From Algibacter miyuki (lineage in GTDB: Bacteria; Bacteroidota; Bacteroidia; Flavobacteriales; Flavobacteriaceae): a stretch of 64,000 bases of DNA. A program made the position numbers and the translations under genes. The notes under the pieces are model-generated. The model did not search any database and was not told where the DNA came from. It saw only the letters and a list, made by a program, of their open reading frames with translations. The stretch lies in NCBI RefSeq assembly GCF_042427745.1, contig NZ_JBHMFA010000001.1; one strand, written 5' to 3'. Of the stretch, positions 1-8,560 are shown in pieces (positions within the stretch are counted from its first letter, which is position 1; each line of letters begins with the position of its first letter).

Positions 1-293
1 GCACGGCTAATTATTTTTACATCGGATAGTTTTTTTACAATAGCGGTGGTAATTATAGCGGCGCCTTCATTTTCGCCAATGGCCACAACAACTTTGTCGG
101 CATCTTTTAAAGGTACGGCGTTATAGGCTAATTCGTTGGTAGAATCCATACAGATGGCGTGAGAAACTTGGTCTTTTACCAAATTAATTTTATCCATTTG
201 CTTGTCTATAGCAATCACTTCGTTGCCTGTTTCGGTGAGGCTTAATGCTAAGGCATTTCCGAAGTTTCCGAGTCCGATAACGATTATTTTCAT
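1..293 (-). CDS. TrkA/KtrA-like RCK potassium-uptake regulatory subunit, partial
   Basis: Only the N-terminal ~97 residues lie in the window; the gene runs off the left edge. The translation starts MKIIVIGLGNFGNALALSL. This is a Rossmann nucleotide-binding motif (GxGxxG), with an acidic residue at the end of the second strand (AIDKQ), as in RCK_N domains that gate Trk/Ktr potassium channels by binding NAD(H) or ATP/ADP. The start codon lies 33 nt downstream of the stop of the TrkH/KtrB-like channel gene on the same strand, so the two are probably one operon and one complex at the cytoplasmic face of the membrane. With the C-terminal half missing, a single-RCK KtrA cannot be told from a double-RCK TrkA. 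Confidence 0.85.
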   Translation of the reverse strand, partial: MKIIVIGLGNFGNALALSLTETGNEVIAIDKQMDKINLVKDQVSHAICMDSTNELAYNAVPLKDADKVVVAIGENEGAAIITTAIVKKLSDVKIISR

Positions 294-326
294 CTGTATT
301 AATTATTAAATTACTTGTAAAACGCT

Positions 327-2078
327 TTAGTTAATTAAAATATTTTCTTTTGGATACTCATAAAATTGATGATTTATTTGGCGTAATAAACCAATCATTA
401 AATTGAGCATACCAATACGGCCAATAAACATAACGGCTATAATAACGTATTTACTTGCTTCGGTTAAAGTTGGGGTGAAATTCAAACTTAAACCTACGGT
501 ACTATATGCTGAAAAACACTCGAAAACTACGGTTAGTAGGGGTGTGTTTTTAGGTTCAAAAATAAGTAAAGCCATGATTGAAATACCAATAACAATAAGC
601 GAAATGCATAAAATAGCAAAGGCTCTAGATGTGGATTCAGCAGAAATACGTTTTCCGAAAATTTCAATACGACTTTTTCCTCGGGCCACCGAAAAAACAT
701 TTAGTGTTGCCAATGCAAAGGTACTGGTTTTTATACCACCACCGGTTGATGCTGGTGAAGCACCTATCCACATTAAAAATATGATGAATAATAAGGATGG
801 TAGCGTCATTTGGCTGTAATCTATAACGTTAAAACCTGCTGTTCTAGGGCTTACCGAATTAAACGCAGCATTGGTGAGCTTACCTACTATAGTGGTATGC
901 TCTAGCATGGTGTTGTTGTATTCTGAAATGAAAAAAAATACCCAGCCTACAAAAAGTAAAATAGAGGTGGTGTAAATTACAATTTTAGTATTTAGTGTTA
1001 TTATAGGCCTGCGTTTATGGATTGAATGACTTGTGAATGTTTCTAAAACTAATATCTTTATTTTTTGATAGAAGTTGAAAATAATATTATGTCCTAAACC
1101 GCCAATAATAATGAGTAGCATAATAATCCATTGAAAACCATAGTTGAAACGGATGCTTTCTTCAAATAAACCTGAAGGTAAAATGGAGAAACCGGCGTTA
1201 CAAAATGCCGAAATAGAATGAAACACAGAAAAGAAGAGTTTGTCTTTTATAACCACATCATCGAGTACTGAAAAGTAAATGAATAACGCACCAATAAGTT
1301 CTAAAGTAACCGTAAAAATAACCACGTTTAAAGCTGCACGAAAAACATCTTTTAAGCCTTCTTGAGCAATAAAATCTTTAGTGTTTAAACCTTCTTTAAA
1401 AGAAGAACTTCCTCTAAAGAAAAACGCAAAAAAGGACGTAAATGTTAGTATGCCTAAACCACCTAGTTGAATTAAAACTAAAATAATGGTTTGCCCAATA
1501 ATGGTGAAATCCTGACTCGTATCTAAAACGGCTAAACCTGTAACACATGACGCACTAGTAGCTGTAAATAGAGCGTTTGTGAAAGTAATACCATGAGTAG
1601 TTGCGCTAGGAAGCATGAGTAAAAAAGCGCCTAAAATGGCTAAAATAAAAAAGCTACCTACAAATACAATGGCGGGATTAAAATAAACCTCGTAAATGTA
1701 ACGTACAAAAACCAGAAGCCTCAATAGGAAATATAAAATAAGACCTAATTCTAGTATGGGTTTTACTTTTTGTAATATATAGTGGTAGTCGTTATGGTTA
1801 TGCACCACAGCAACCACTGTAGAAATAGCTAATAAAAGTGAGATAATTACAATGTTAACCAGTGCCACATTTTTGTTGGTGCGGTACTTGTAAACAAAAA
1901 GCTTAACGGTGTTAAAAATCAGTAATAAAAGCGATAATGTAATTAGCCCAAAAACGTGTGGCGAGGTGTAATTATCGGCATGATCGAAACCTAAATCAAA
2001 AACAATAAAAAATAATACGATAATATCGAAAAAACGATAAATGTAATTAAGTAGCGATTGTTTTTTTAATCTAGACAT
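327..2078 (-). CDS. TrkH/KtrB family potassium uptake channel subunit
   Basis: A 583-residue integral membrane protein, the ion-conducting subunit of a potassium uptake system. The four pore-loop repeats are visible through their glycine filter segments: SCVTGLAV, FCNAGFSI, PRTAGFNV and YSTVGLSL. The N-terminal ~150 residues add several hydrophobic segments before the first pore unit, so the protein is longer than a minimal KtrB of about 450 residues. The RCK subunit gene follows 33 nt downstream. By family knowledge it imports K+ with help from Na+ or the proton gradient. TrkH and KtrB cannot be separated on this evidence, so no symbol is given. Confidence 0.9.
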   Translation of the reverse strand: MSRLKKQSLLNYIYRFFDIIVLFFIVFDLGFDHADNYTSPHVFGLITLSLLLLIFNTVKLFVYKYRTNKNVALVNIVIISLLLAISTVVAVVHNHNDYHYILQKVKPILELGLILYFLLRLLVFVRYIYEVYFNPAIVFVGSFFILAILGAFLLMLPSATTHGITFTNALFTATSASCVTGLAVLDTSQDFTIIGQTIILVLIQLGGLGILTFTSFFAFFFRGSSSFKEGLNTKDFIAQEGLKDVFRAALNVVIFTVTLELIGALFIYFSVLDDVVIKDKLFFSVFHSISAFCNAGFSILPSGLFEESIRFNYGFQWIIMLLIIIGGLGHNIIFNFYQKIKILVLETFTSHSIHKRRPIITLNTKIVIYTTSILLFVGWVFFFISEYNNTMLEHTTIVGKLTNAAFNSVSPRTAGFNVIDYSQMTLPSLLFIIFLMWIGASPASTGGGIKTSTFALATLNVFSVARGKSRIEIFGKRISAESTSRAFAILCISLIVIGISIMALLIFEPKNTPLLTVVFECFSAYSTVGLSLNFTPTLTEASKYVIIAVMFIGRIGMLNLMIGLLRQINHQFYEYPKENILIN

Positions 2079-2121
2079 TTTAAATCATACCGGTTTAATT
2101 TGGTATAAATGCGTATTGATA

Positions 2122-3696
2122 TTAAATGTAGTGCTCGTTCACTAATTCAATCACACTTTCTACAGTTGGCACTTTGGCTACCCGAACATCTTTAAAATGC
2201 TTTTTAGCTTCATTTGCAGTGGTTTCACCAATACAAAACGCAATAAGGTCTTTATTGTTTTTTTGAGTGAAACTTTCAACAGTAGATGGACTGTAAAACA
2301 TAACTGCTTCAACAGTATCTGTAACTTTTACGCCATCGTATTTGGTTTGATAAGCTTCAATTTCGGTAACTTCAATATTGTTTTCAGCTAGAATAGTTGG
2401 TAAAGCATCTAATCTAATATCGCTACAGAAATATGTTACTGCGCTACCTTCCATAAACTCTACTAAATATTCAGCAAGTTTTTTAGCGTTCTTTTCGGTG
2501 TGTGTCACTTTTCCAATACGGTTTTCAACTAAACGTTTGGTTCTACGACCTACACAATAAATATTTTTAAACTGTAATTCTATAGCCGAGTAGTTTGTGG
2601 TAAGTGATTCTACAGTATTTTGGCTAGTGATAATTACATTCTGAATTTCGTTTTTTAAGAATCTTGGGTGAATACGGTTTAAGTTTATTTTTACCACATC
2701 GGTACTTTCTGAAACTACCTTTTGGTGAAACAATAAACGTTGATCTTCCGTTAAGGCTTTTGTAGAATATACATTAGTTTTCCTATCGGAATTTTTAATT
2801 TTATCCATTAAACGTTTTCCACCACGTTCAATAACAAAATCGGCGCAATACTGAGCAATATCATTGTGCTCTCCAAGTTTTTTAACACGAGAAACATCAA
2901 TGCGTTTGGTACCATCAGGACTTAATAAAACACCTGTAAAGGTTATTTCTTCGTCTTTTATAACGGCTAAAGCACCAATAGGAGCCGAACAGCCACCTTC
3001 TAATTTATTTAAAAACTCGCGTTCAATCGTGGTGCAAATTTCAGTTTCTTTGTCGTTTAATTCTGCACAAATAGCTATCGTTTCTTCATCTTCTTCCAAA
3101 GCTGTAATCATAATAGCGCCTTGCGCTGGAGCAGGTACCATCCAGTCTAAATTAATAGCTTCTTCTGGTCTAACTCCAATACGTCCAATACCGGCAGCAG
3201 CAAAAATAGCACCATTCCAATCGCTATCTTCAAGCTTTTGTAAACGGGAATTTACGTTACCTCTTATTTCGGTGATGGTATGTGTTGGAAAACGGTTAAG
3301 CCATTGAGCACGGCGGCGTAAACTACCGGTTGCAATTACGGCATCCTTAGATCCTAAAAATTCTTCATTATCTTTAAATACTAAAGTATCCTTTACATTA
3401 CCACGTTTTATAACGGCGGCTTGTACAATACCTTTCGGTAAGAGTGTTGGCACGTCTTTTAAGGAGTGCACAGCAATATCAATATCGTTGTTAAGCATGG
3501 CAATATCTAATGTTCGTGTAAAAACACCAGTAATACCTAACTCATAAAGCGGTTTGTCTAAAACTAAATCGCCTGTAGATTTTACAGGAACGAGTTCGCT
3601 TTTATGACCTAAATGTTCAAGTTGACTTTGTACTATTTTGGCTTGCCATAGTGCTAATTCACTATCGCGCGTGCCAATTCTTATAATTTTAGACAT
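2122..3696 (-). CDS. hemC: Hydroxymethylbilane synthase fused to uroporphyrinogen-III synthase (HemC-HemD)
   Basis: 524 residues, against ~310 for HemC alone. Residues 1-~300 are porphobilinogen deaminase. They include IGTRDSELALWQA at the N-terminus, the HSLKDVP substrate-binding segment near residue 78, GSLRRRAQ near 124, and the cofactor loop GGCSAPIGA with Cys236, which carries the dipyrromethane cofactor. Residues ~305-524 look like a divergent HemD: this half opens with TNVYSTKALT and ends with a FYSPSTVESF segment and a CIGETTANEA-type helix. The fusion joins two consecutive steps from porphobilinogen to uroporphyrinogen III. The start overlaps the hemA stop by 8 bp, so the two genes are co-transcribed and probably translationally coupled. 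The HemD half is less conserved; its assignment rests on position and the STVESF/GETTA-type segments. Confidence 0.92.
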   Translation of the reverse strand: MSKIIRIGTRDSELALWQAKIVQSQLEHLGHKSELVPVKSTGDLVLDKPLYELGITGVFTRTLDIAMLNNDIDIAVHSLKDVPTLLPKGIVQAAVIKRGNVKDTLVFKDNEEFLGSKDAVIATGSLRRRAQWLNRFPTHTITEIRGNVNSRLQKLEDSDWNGAIFAAAGIGRIGVRPEEAINLDWMVPAPAQGAIMITALEEDEETIAICAELNDKETEICTTIEREFLNKLEGGCSAPIGALAVIKDEEITFTGVLLSPDGTKRIDVSRVKKLGEHNDIAQYCADFVIERGGKRLMDKIKNSDRKTNVYSTKALTEDQRLLFHQKVVSESTDVVKINLNRIHPRFLKNEIQNVIITSQNTVESLTTNYSAIELQFKNIYCVGRRTKRLVENRIGKVTHTEKNAKKLAEYLVEFMEGSAVTYFCSDIRLDALPTILAENNIEVTEIEAYQTKYDGVKVTDTVEAVMFYSPSTVESFTQKNNKDLIAFCIGETTANEAKKHFKDVRVAKVPTVESVIELVNEHYI

Positions 3697-4951
3697 TTTT
3701 TGTAGAAGGTTCTAGTTGGAACACTTTTTTAATAAGTTCAAGACTATCGTCTGTAGAAACGTCATCATCTTTTAAATGATGCGCAAAATGATTGGTTATT
3801 TTCTGAATGATATTATTGCTGATTAATGCAGCTTGCGACTCGTTAAAGTCTGACAGTTTTTTACGTTGTGTATCTAATTCTGCCACAGCAAAATCGTTCA
3901 GTTTATGTTTTAAAGCTTTAATGGTTGGTGCGAATTTTCTAGTTTCTAACCAACTGTTAAATTCTGCTTTTACTTCTTCTATAATCGCTTCCGCGGAAGG
4001 GATATGTAATTTTCGAGCTTCTAATGTTTGGTCGGTTATTTGTGATAAATGATCTAAATGTACCAGTTTAACATGCTCTAGTTCTTCAACATTTTCATCA
4101 ACATTTTTAGGAATCGATAAGTCTAAAATTAAAAGCGGTTTATTCGATTGAATAATGTGTTTGTCAATCGTTGGGCGTTGTGCACCAGTAGCCACAATTA
4201 AAATATCCGATTCGCTTATTTCTTCTTGTAAATTCGAATAATCTTTAACTACTAAATTGAACTTTCCGGCTACTTGTTCGGCCTTCGTTTTAGTTCTATT
4301 TATAAGTGTGATGTGTTCGTTTTTAGTATGTTTTACCAGGTTTTCACAAGTATTTCTACCTATTTTTCCTGTTCCGAAGAGTAAAATGTTTTTATTGGTA
4401 ATATCTTCAACAGCATTAAAAATGTATTGTACCGATGCAAAAGATACCGATGTGGCACCCGATGAGATTTCGGTTTCATTCTTAATACGTTTGCTGGCCT
4501 GAATTACGGCATTTATTAAACGCTCTGAAAACGGATTTAATAAACCGTGTTTTCTAGATAGTTTTGCGCTAATTTTTAATTGACTTATAATTTCGAAATC
4601 GCCTAGAATTTGGCTGTCTAATCCAGAACCTACACGGAACATGTGGGAAATGGCTTCGTTGTTTTTATAAACGTAAGCTACCTTTTGAAAATCTTCTATG
4701 GTGCCGTTTGTGTTGTCACAAAGCAGTTGGATAAGTTGAAATGGGTGTTCTGCAAATCCGTAAATTTCGGTTCTGTTACAAGTAGATGTAACAACTAAGC
4801 TTTCTATAGCGTTGGTTTTAGCTTGGTTTAAAAGGGCTAATTTACCTTCTTCACTTAAACTAAAACGACCTCGCATGTCGGCATCGGCTTTTTTGTAACT
4901 CAACCCAATGGCGTAGAAGTATTTACTTTTCGAAATGTTATACTTTTGCAT
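3689..4951 (-). CDS. hemA: Glutamyl-tRNA reductase
   Basis: 420 residues, normal for the family. The enzyme reduces glutamyl-tRNA to glutamate-1-semialdehyde, the first committed step of C5-pathway tetrapyrrole synthesis. The catalytic motif TSTCNRTEIYG is present with nucleophile Cys58. GSGLDSQILGDFEI lies around residue 110, a Rossmann NADPH-binding stretch (LLFGTGKIGRNT) near 195, and the C-terminal dimerisation helices follow. It is the first gene of a leftward hemA-hemCD unit. A good -7 box (TACTTTTG, 4979-4972 on the minus strand) lies just upstream. It is divergent from the AraC-type regulator at 5136, which suggests that regulator may control haem synthesis. Confidence 0.96.
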   Translation of the reverse strand: MQKYNISKSKYFYAIGLSYKKADADMRGRFSLSEEGKLALLNQAKTNAIESLVVTSTCNRTEIYGFAEHPFQLIQLLCDNTNGTIEDFQKVAYVYKNNEAISHMFRVGSGLDSQILGDFEIISQLKISAKLSRKHGLLNPFSERLINAVIQASKRIKNETEISSGATSVSFASVQYIFNAVEDITNKNILLFGTGKIGRNTCENLVKHTKNEHITLINRTKTKAEQVAGKFNLVVKDYSNLQEEISESDILIVATGAQRPTIDKHIIQSNKPLLILDLSIPKNVDENVEELEHVKLVHLDHLSQITDQTLEARKLHIPSAEAIIEEVKAEFNSWLETRKFAPTIKALKHKLNDFAVAELDTQRKKLSDFNESQAALISNNIIQKITNHFAHHLKDDDVSTDDSLELIKKVFQLEPSTKNV

Positions 4952-4971
4952 ACTTAACTAAAAATGTGAAG

Positions 4972-4979
4972 CAAAAGTA
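4972..4979 (-). promoter_or_regulatory. hemA: -7 promoter element of hemA
   Basis: Minus-strand TACTTTTG is an exact match to the Bacteroidota -7 consensus TAnnTTTG. It lies about 20 nt upstream of the hemA ATG, implying a very short leader. I found no TTG at a convincing -33 distance. Confidence 0.55.
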
Positions 4980-5035
4980 TATCTATAGTCCTCTAAAAAA
5001 TAACGCTCAAAGAACTTTTAGTATCGTTTGTGGTT

Positions 5036-5178
5036 TTTTAGCGGTGTTTTTTCTGAATATGTAATAAATATCATATTTTTGCACTGAAAGTAATGGGTTT
5101 TATCAATAGAATCTAGAACGAATCTAAATAAGATAATGGAAAATACCGCTAAAAGTACGAGTAAAAACACCGCTAAAA
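5036..5178. promoter_or_regulatory. Inverted/direct ACCGCTAAAA elements around the AraC start
   Basis: TTTTAGCGGTGTTTTT at 5036-5051 is the exact reverse complement of 5163-5178, a 16-bp perfect inverted repeat. A third copy of the core, ACCGCTAAAAGT, lies at 5145-5156, in direct orientation to the copy at 5169-5180. The sites bracket the regulator's -7 box (5074-5081) and start codon (5136), so they could be autoregulatory binding sites. Two copies are inside the coding sequence and encode the repeated NTAKS peptide, so a purely coding origin for those two is also possible. Confidence 0.4.
5074..5081 (+). promoter_or_regulatory. -7 promoter element of the AraC-type regulator
   Basis: TATTTTTG matches TAnnTTTG exactly. 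It lies 54 nt upstream of the ATG at 5136. It probably drives the rightward regulator-thuA-hemH-hemJ unit. Confidence 0.55.
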
Positions 5179-6041
5179 GTTCATTTTTAGAAACGGAGGT
5201 GGAAGAAGGATTTTTGGTTTTAATGTATAAAAACGATGATATTGAATCGCAAAACATTGTAAAAGATATACATAGTGATTTTATTCAGTTTCATTTTTGT
5301 GTTAAAGGTGGTAGTCAGTTTGTTTTTAACGAAGGGCGTTACACGTTAAATATTCTAGAAGAAAACTCATTGTTACTCTATAATCCACAGCGTGATTTAC
5401 CAATAAATTTAAAAATTGATCCGAATTCGTGGATGGTTTCTATTTTAATTTCAATTAAAAAATTTCACGGCTTATTTTCGCAAGAAGCGGGTTATATCAC
5501 CTTTTTAAGTGGTGATAATAAAGATAAAAAATATTATAAAGATGGTGTTATTTCGCCATCGATGGCCATTGTTTTAAATCAGCTTATAAATTACAATCTG
5601 AATAATTCTATTAAGAATCTTTATTTTAAAGGTAAGGCTTACGAGCTTTTAAGTTTGTACTTTAACCGAAGCGAAGATGCGAATGTAGAACAGTGTCCGT
5701 TTTTAGTGGATGAAACGAACGTAATTAAGTTGCGAAAAGCAAAAGATATTATAATTTCAAGAATGGCAGAGCCTCCAAGTTTACAAGAGTTGGCCGATGA
5801 AATTGGATTGAATATTAAAAAATTAAAAGAAGGTTTTAAACAAATTTATGGCGATTCGGTTTTTAGTTTTTTATTTGACTATAAAATGGAAGTGGCACGA
5901 AAATTATTGGAAGCCGGTAATGATAACGTGAACGAAGTTGGTTTAAAAGTAGGTTACAGTACATCCAGTCATTTTATTTCAGCATTTAAAAAGAAATATG
6001 GTACCACGCCTAAAAAATATGTGATGTCGTTAACATCATAA
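5136..6041 (+). CDS. AraC family transcriptional regulator (haem locus)
   Basis: 301 residues. The C-terminal ~100 residues form a two-helix-turn-helix AraC/XylS DNA-binding domain. The first HTH is around PPSLQELADEIGLNIKKLKEGF; the second is around VNEVGLKVGYSTSSHFISAFKKKYGTTPKKY. The N-terminal ~190 residues are a probable sensor domain of unknown ligand. The opening NTAKSTSKNTAKS stretch is low complexity. The gene is divergent from hemA and lies upstream of hemH and hemJ, so control of haem or iron metabolism is a reasonable inference, but the sequence does not prove it. Repeated ACCGCTAAAA elements flank its own promoter, which suggests autoregulation. The identity of the signal is open. 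Confidence 0.88.
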   Translation: MENTAKSTSKNTAKSSFLETEVEEGFLVLMYKNDDIESQNIVKDIHSDFIQFHFCVKGGSQFVFNEGRYTLNILEENSLLLYNPQRDLPINLKIDPNSWMVSILISIKKFHGLFSQEAGYITFLSGDNKDKKYYKDGVISPSMAIVLNQLINYNLNNSIKNLYFKGKAYELLSLYFNRSEDANVEQCPFLVDETNVIKLRKAKDIIISRMAEPPSLQELADEIGLNIKKLKEGFKQIYGDSVFSFLFDYKMEVARKLLEAGNDNVNEVGLKVGYSTSSHFISAFKKKYGTTPKKYVMSLTS

Positions 6042-6093
6042 TCAAAGCAAAAACGAAACCTATGATATGTTTTTGTGATAAATTAAAAAATAT

Positions 6094-6258
6094 ATGAAAT
6101 ATTTAAGCCCAGAAATTGAAGCGCTAGCAAAAAATGTAAGTACAAAATCGTTAGCACGACCTACAACGTCTTGTGGGATTTTTCAAGATTGCGATTATAC
6201 CGAAACACGACCAAAATTATATCAACAACAACTAACAAATAAACCAAAAACAAAATGA
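6094..6258 (+). CDS. Small ORF, 54 residues, overlapping the ThuA-like start
   Basis: An intact ORF starts at ATG 6094 (MKYLSPEIEALAKNV) and ends in TGA at 6256-6258. The stop overlaps the ATG of the next gene as ATGA, the classic arrangement for translational coupling. It is 52 nt downstream of the AraC gene. The protein is soluble-looking and has two cysteines in SCGIFQDCDYTE; the C-terminus is rich in Gln, Lys and Asn. There is no signal peptide or membrane segment. I do not recognise the family. The long in-frame reading, the position inside a same-strand unit and the exact ATGA junction support a real gene; a chance ORF is still possible. Confidence 0.55.
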   Translation: MKYLSPEIEALAKNVSTKSLARPTTSCGIFQDCDYTETRPKLYQQQLTNKPKTK

Positions 6259-6959
6259 AATCAATTTTAATCGTATTAATCGCCTTCTTCTCATTAACAA
6301 GTCATGCCGCCGACCGCGTATTGGTGTTTTCAAAAACAGAAGGATTTCGCCATAAATCTATTGAAACCGGAGTAAAAGCAATTCAAGCTTTGGGTTTAGA
6401 AAATAAGTTTAAAGTGACGCATAGCGAAGACTCTAAAGTGTTTTTAGATAAGAAATTGAAGCGCTACGATTTAATCATTTTTCTGAATACCACAGGAGAT
6501 ATTTTAAATTCTGAAGAAGAACAAGCGTTTAAAAAATATATTAATAATGGTGGTAGCTTTTTAGGAGTTCACGCGGCTACCGATACTGAATTTGAATGGG
6601 AATGGTACGGGAAATTAGTTGGTGCTTATTTTATAAATCATCCAAAACAGCAACAAGCATCTATGGTAGTAAATGATAGTAAACATCAAGCTACAAAACA
6701 TTTACCAAGCCCATGGAGTCATTATGATGAATGGTATAATTTTAAAGATATTAGCAGCGATATTCATGTGCTTTTAACTTTAGATGAAAGTAGTTATGAA
6801 GGTGGTAAAAACAAAGATTTTCACCCTATAGCTTGGTGCCAAGAATTCGATGGCGGAAAAATGTTTTACACCGGAATGGGACACACCGAAGAATCATATG
6901 CAAACCCAGAATTTAGACAACATTTACTTGGCGGTATTTTATACTGTTTAGACAAGTAA
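6255..6959 (+). CDS. ThuA-like domain protein, secreted
   Basis: 234 residues. An N-terminal signal peptide (MKSILIVLIAFFSLTSHA) is followed by a ThuA-like class I glutamine amidotransferase-like fold. Typical segments are RVLVFSKTEGFRHKSIE, the FLNTTGDIL strand, YINNGGSFLGVHAATDTEFEWEWYGKLVGAYF, HPIAWCQEFDGGKMFYTGMGH and the C-terminal LLGGILYCL. In Bacteroidota such proteins are commonly linked to sugar metabolism, but the biochemical role is poorly defined. Here it sits between a small ORF that it overlaps and hemH, 14 nt downstream. That points to co-transcription with haem genes rather than with a sugar locus. Function in this setting is unknown. Confidence 0.85.
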   Translation: MKSILIVLIAFFSLTSHAADRVLVFSKTEGFRHKSIETGVKAIQALGLENKFKVTHSEDSKVFLDKKLKRYDLIIFLNTTGDILNSEEEQAFKKYINNGGSFLGVHAATDTEFEWEWYGKLVGAYFINHPKQQQASMVVNDSKHQATKHLPSPWSHYDEWYNFKDISSDIHVLLTLDESSYEGGKNKDFHPIAWCQEFDGGKMFYTGMGHTEESYANPEFRQHLLGGILYCLDK

Positions 6960-6973
6960 AATAAAAATATAAC

Positions 6974-8008
6974 ATGAAAAAAGGAATTTTACTCGTCAAT
7001 TTAGGCTCTCCCGAGAGTCCATCACCAAAAGACGTAAAAAAATATTTAGGTGAATTTTTAATGGACGAGCGTGTTATTGATATTCCGTTTTTGGCGCGAA
7101 CGGCGTTGGTTAAAGGGATTATTTTAAAAACACGTCCCAAAGCATCGGCGGCAGCTTATCAAAAAATTTGGTGGGATGAAGGGTCTCCTCTAATTGTGTT
7201 GTCTGAAAGACTTCAAAAGAAAATTCAAAATGAAGTAGAATACCCTGTGGCACTTGCTATGCGTTATGGTAGTATGACTATTAAAAAAGGTTTGCAAGAA
7301 TTAGTAGATAAAGGCGTTACCGAAGTTTTGTTGTTTCCGTTATATCCACAATTTGCTATGGCAACTACGGAAACGATAACGGTTTTAGCAGAAGAACTAC
7401 GGAAGGAATTTTTTCCAAGTTTGAAAATAGAATCGGTACCAGCGTTTTATAACAAACCCGATTATATAGAAGTACTTTCAAATTCAATTAAAAAACATTT
7501 GGAAGGAAAAAAATACGATCATGTTTTGTTTTCATATCACGGTGTTCCTGAAAGGCATATTCGTAAAAGTGATATCACTAAATCGCATTGTAAAATCGAT
7601 AAAAGTTGTTGTAGCACGCCAAGTAAAGCACACGAGTTTTGTTACCGTCATCAATGTATGGAAGTAACGCGATTGGTGGGCGAAAAACTACAATTTACTG
7701 AAGGTGAGTTTTCCACATCATTTCAGTCACGTTTAGGTTTCGATCCATGGTTATTGCCTTATACAGACAGAACTATCGAACGTTTAGGTAAAAATGGAGT
7801 GAAAAACATGGCTATTATTACGCCTGCATTTGTGAGCGATTGTCTAGAAACTCTTGAGGAAATAGCAATGGAAGGTCAAGAAATTTTTCATGAAATGGGG
7901 GGCGAAAATTATACAACCGTACCTTGTTTAAATGATGATGACGAATTTGTTGAGCTGCTTTCTAAGTGGATAAATACTTGGGCTGAAAGCCCGGTGGAAA
8001 CCAATTAA
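6974..8008 (+). CDS. hemH: Ferrochelatase with internal cysteine cluster
   Basis: 344 residues. The enzyme inserts Fe2+ into the porphyrin ring. The N-terminus GILLVNLGSPESPSPKDVKKYL and the catalytic FSYHGVPERH (His189) are diagnostic. Between residues 206 and 228 lies a cysteine-rich insert (Cys206, Cys212, Cys213, Cys223, Cys228). It is placed like the internal [2Fe-2S]-binding segment described for some bacterial ferrochelatases. Cluster binding is inferred from spacing only. The C-terminal FVSDCLETLEEI segment carries the conserved metal-site acid residues. It lies 14 nt after the ThuA-like gene and 3 nt before hemJ, so it is co-transcribed with both. Confidence 0.96.
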   Translation: MKKGILLVNLGSPESPSPKDVKKYLGEFLMDERVIDIPFLARTALVKGIILKTRPKASAAAYQKIWWDEGSPLIVLSERLQKKIQNEVEYPVALAMRYGSMTIKKGLQELVDKGVTEVLLFPLYPQFAMATTETITVLAEELRKEFFPSLKIESVPAFYNKPDYIEVLSNSIKKHLEGKKYDHVLFSYHGVPERHIRKSDITKSHCKIDKSCCSTPSKAHEFCYRHQCMEVTRLVGEKLQFTEGEFSTSFQSRLGFDPWLLPYTDRTIERLGKNGVKNMAIITPAFVSDCLETLEEIAMEGQEIFHEMGGENYTTVPCLNDDDEFVELLSKWINTWAESPVETN

Positions 8009-8011
8009 AAC

Positions 8012-8560
8012 ATGGAGTATTACCATTACATCAAATCGTTTCATCTCATTTTTGTAATTACATGGTTTGCAGGATTGTTTTATATCCCGAGGCTTTTTGT
8101 ATATCAAATTGAGGCGTTTTATAAACCATCGCCTGATAAAGAAATTTTAGGGAAACAATTGAAACTTATGGCTAAGCGTTTGTGGTTTATCATCACTTGG
8201 CCATCGGCGATATTAGCGATATTTTTTGCTGTTTGGCTTTTAATTTTACAACCTGAGTGGTTAAAACAACCATGGATGCATGTGAAATTGGTTTTCGTGT
8301 TTTTGTTGATTATTTATCATTTAAAAACGCATCAATATTTTAAGCAATTACAAAATGATGTGGTGAAAAAAACGTCCAGTTTTATGCGTATTTGGAACGA
8401 AGGCGCTACTTTTATTTTGTTTGCAGTGGTGTTTTTAGTGGTTTTAAAAAGTGCTATCGATTGGGTTTGGGGTGTTATCGGAATTTTTGTTCTAGGAGTT
8501 TTACTGATGCTAGGTTTCAAAATCTATAAAAATATTAGAAAGAAAAATCCAGATGCTTAA
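8012..8560 (+). CDS. hemJ: Protoporphyrinogen oxidase HemJ (CopD-like membrane protein)
   Basis: 182 residues with four main hydrophobic segments and a fifth at the C-terminus. The opening IKSFHLIFVITWFAGLFYIPRLFVY is the HemJ signature with the conserved N-terminal His (His11). It is followed by WMHVKLVFVFLLIIYH and RIWNEGATFILFAVVFLVVLK. HemJ oxidises protoporphyrinogen IX to protoporphyrin IX, the substrate of HemH encoded immediately upstream. No hemG or hemY is seen in the window, which agrees with HemJ supplying this step. A transcription terminator begins inside the 3' end of the gene. Confidence 0.9.
   Translation: MEYYHYIKSFHLIFVITWFAGLFYIPRLFVYQIEAFYKPSPDKEILGKQLKLMAKRLWFIITWPSAILAIFFAVWLLILQPEWLKQPWMHVKLVFVFLLIIYHLKTHQYFKQLQNDVVKKTSSFMRIWNEGATFILFAVVFLVVLKSAIDWVWGVIGIFVLGVLLMLGFKIYKNIRKKNPDA

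Noticed and set aside
5018..5257. 79-codon minus-strand ORF across the hemA-AraC gap
   Set aside because: It overlaps the AraC start and both promoters and mirrors the repeated ACCGCTAAAA elements; it is a shadow frame.
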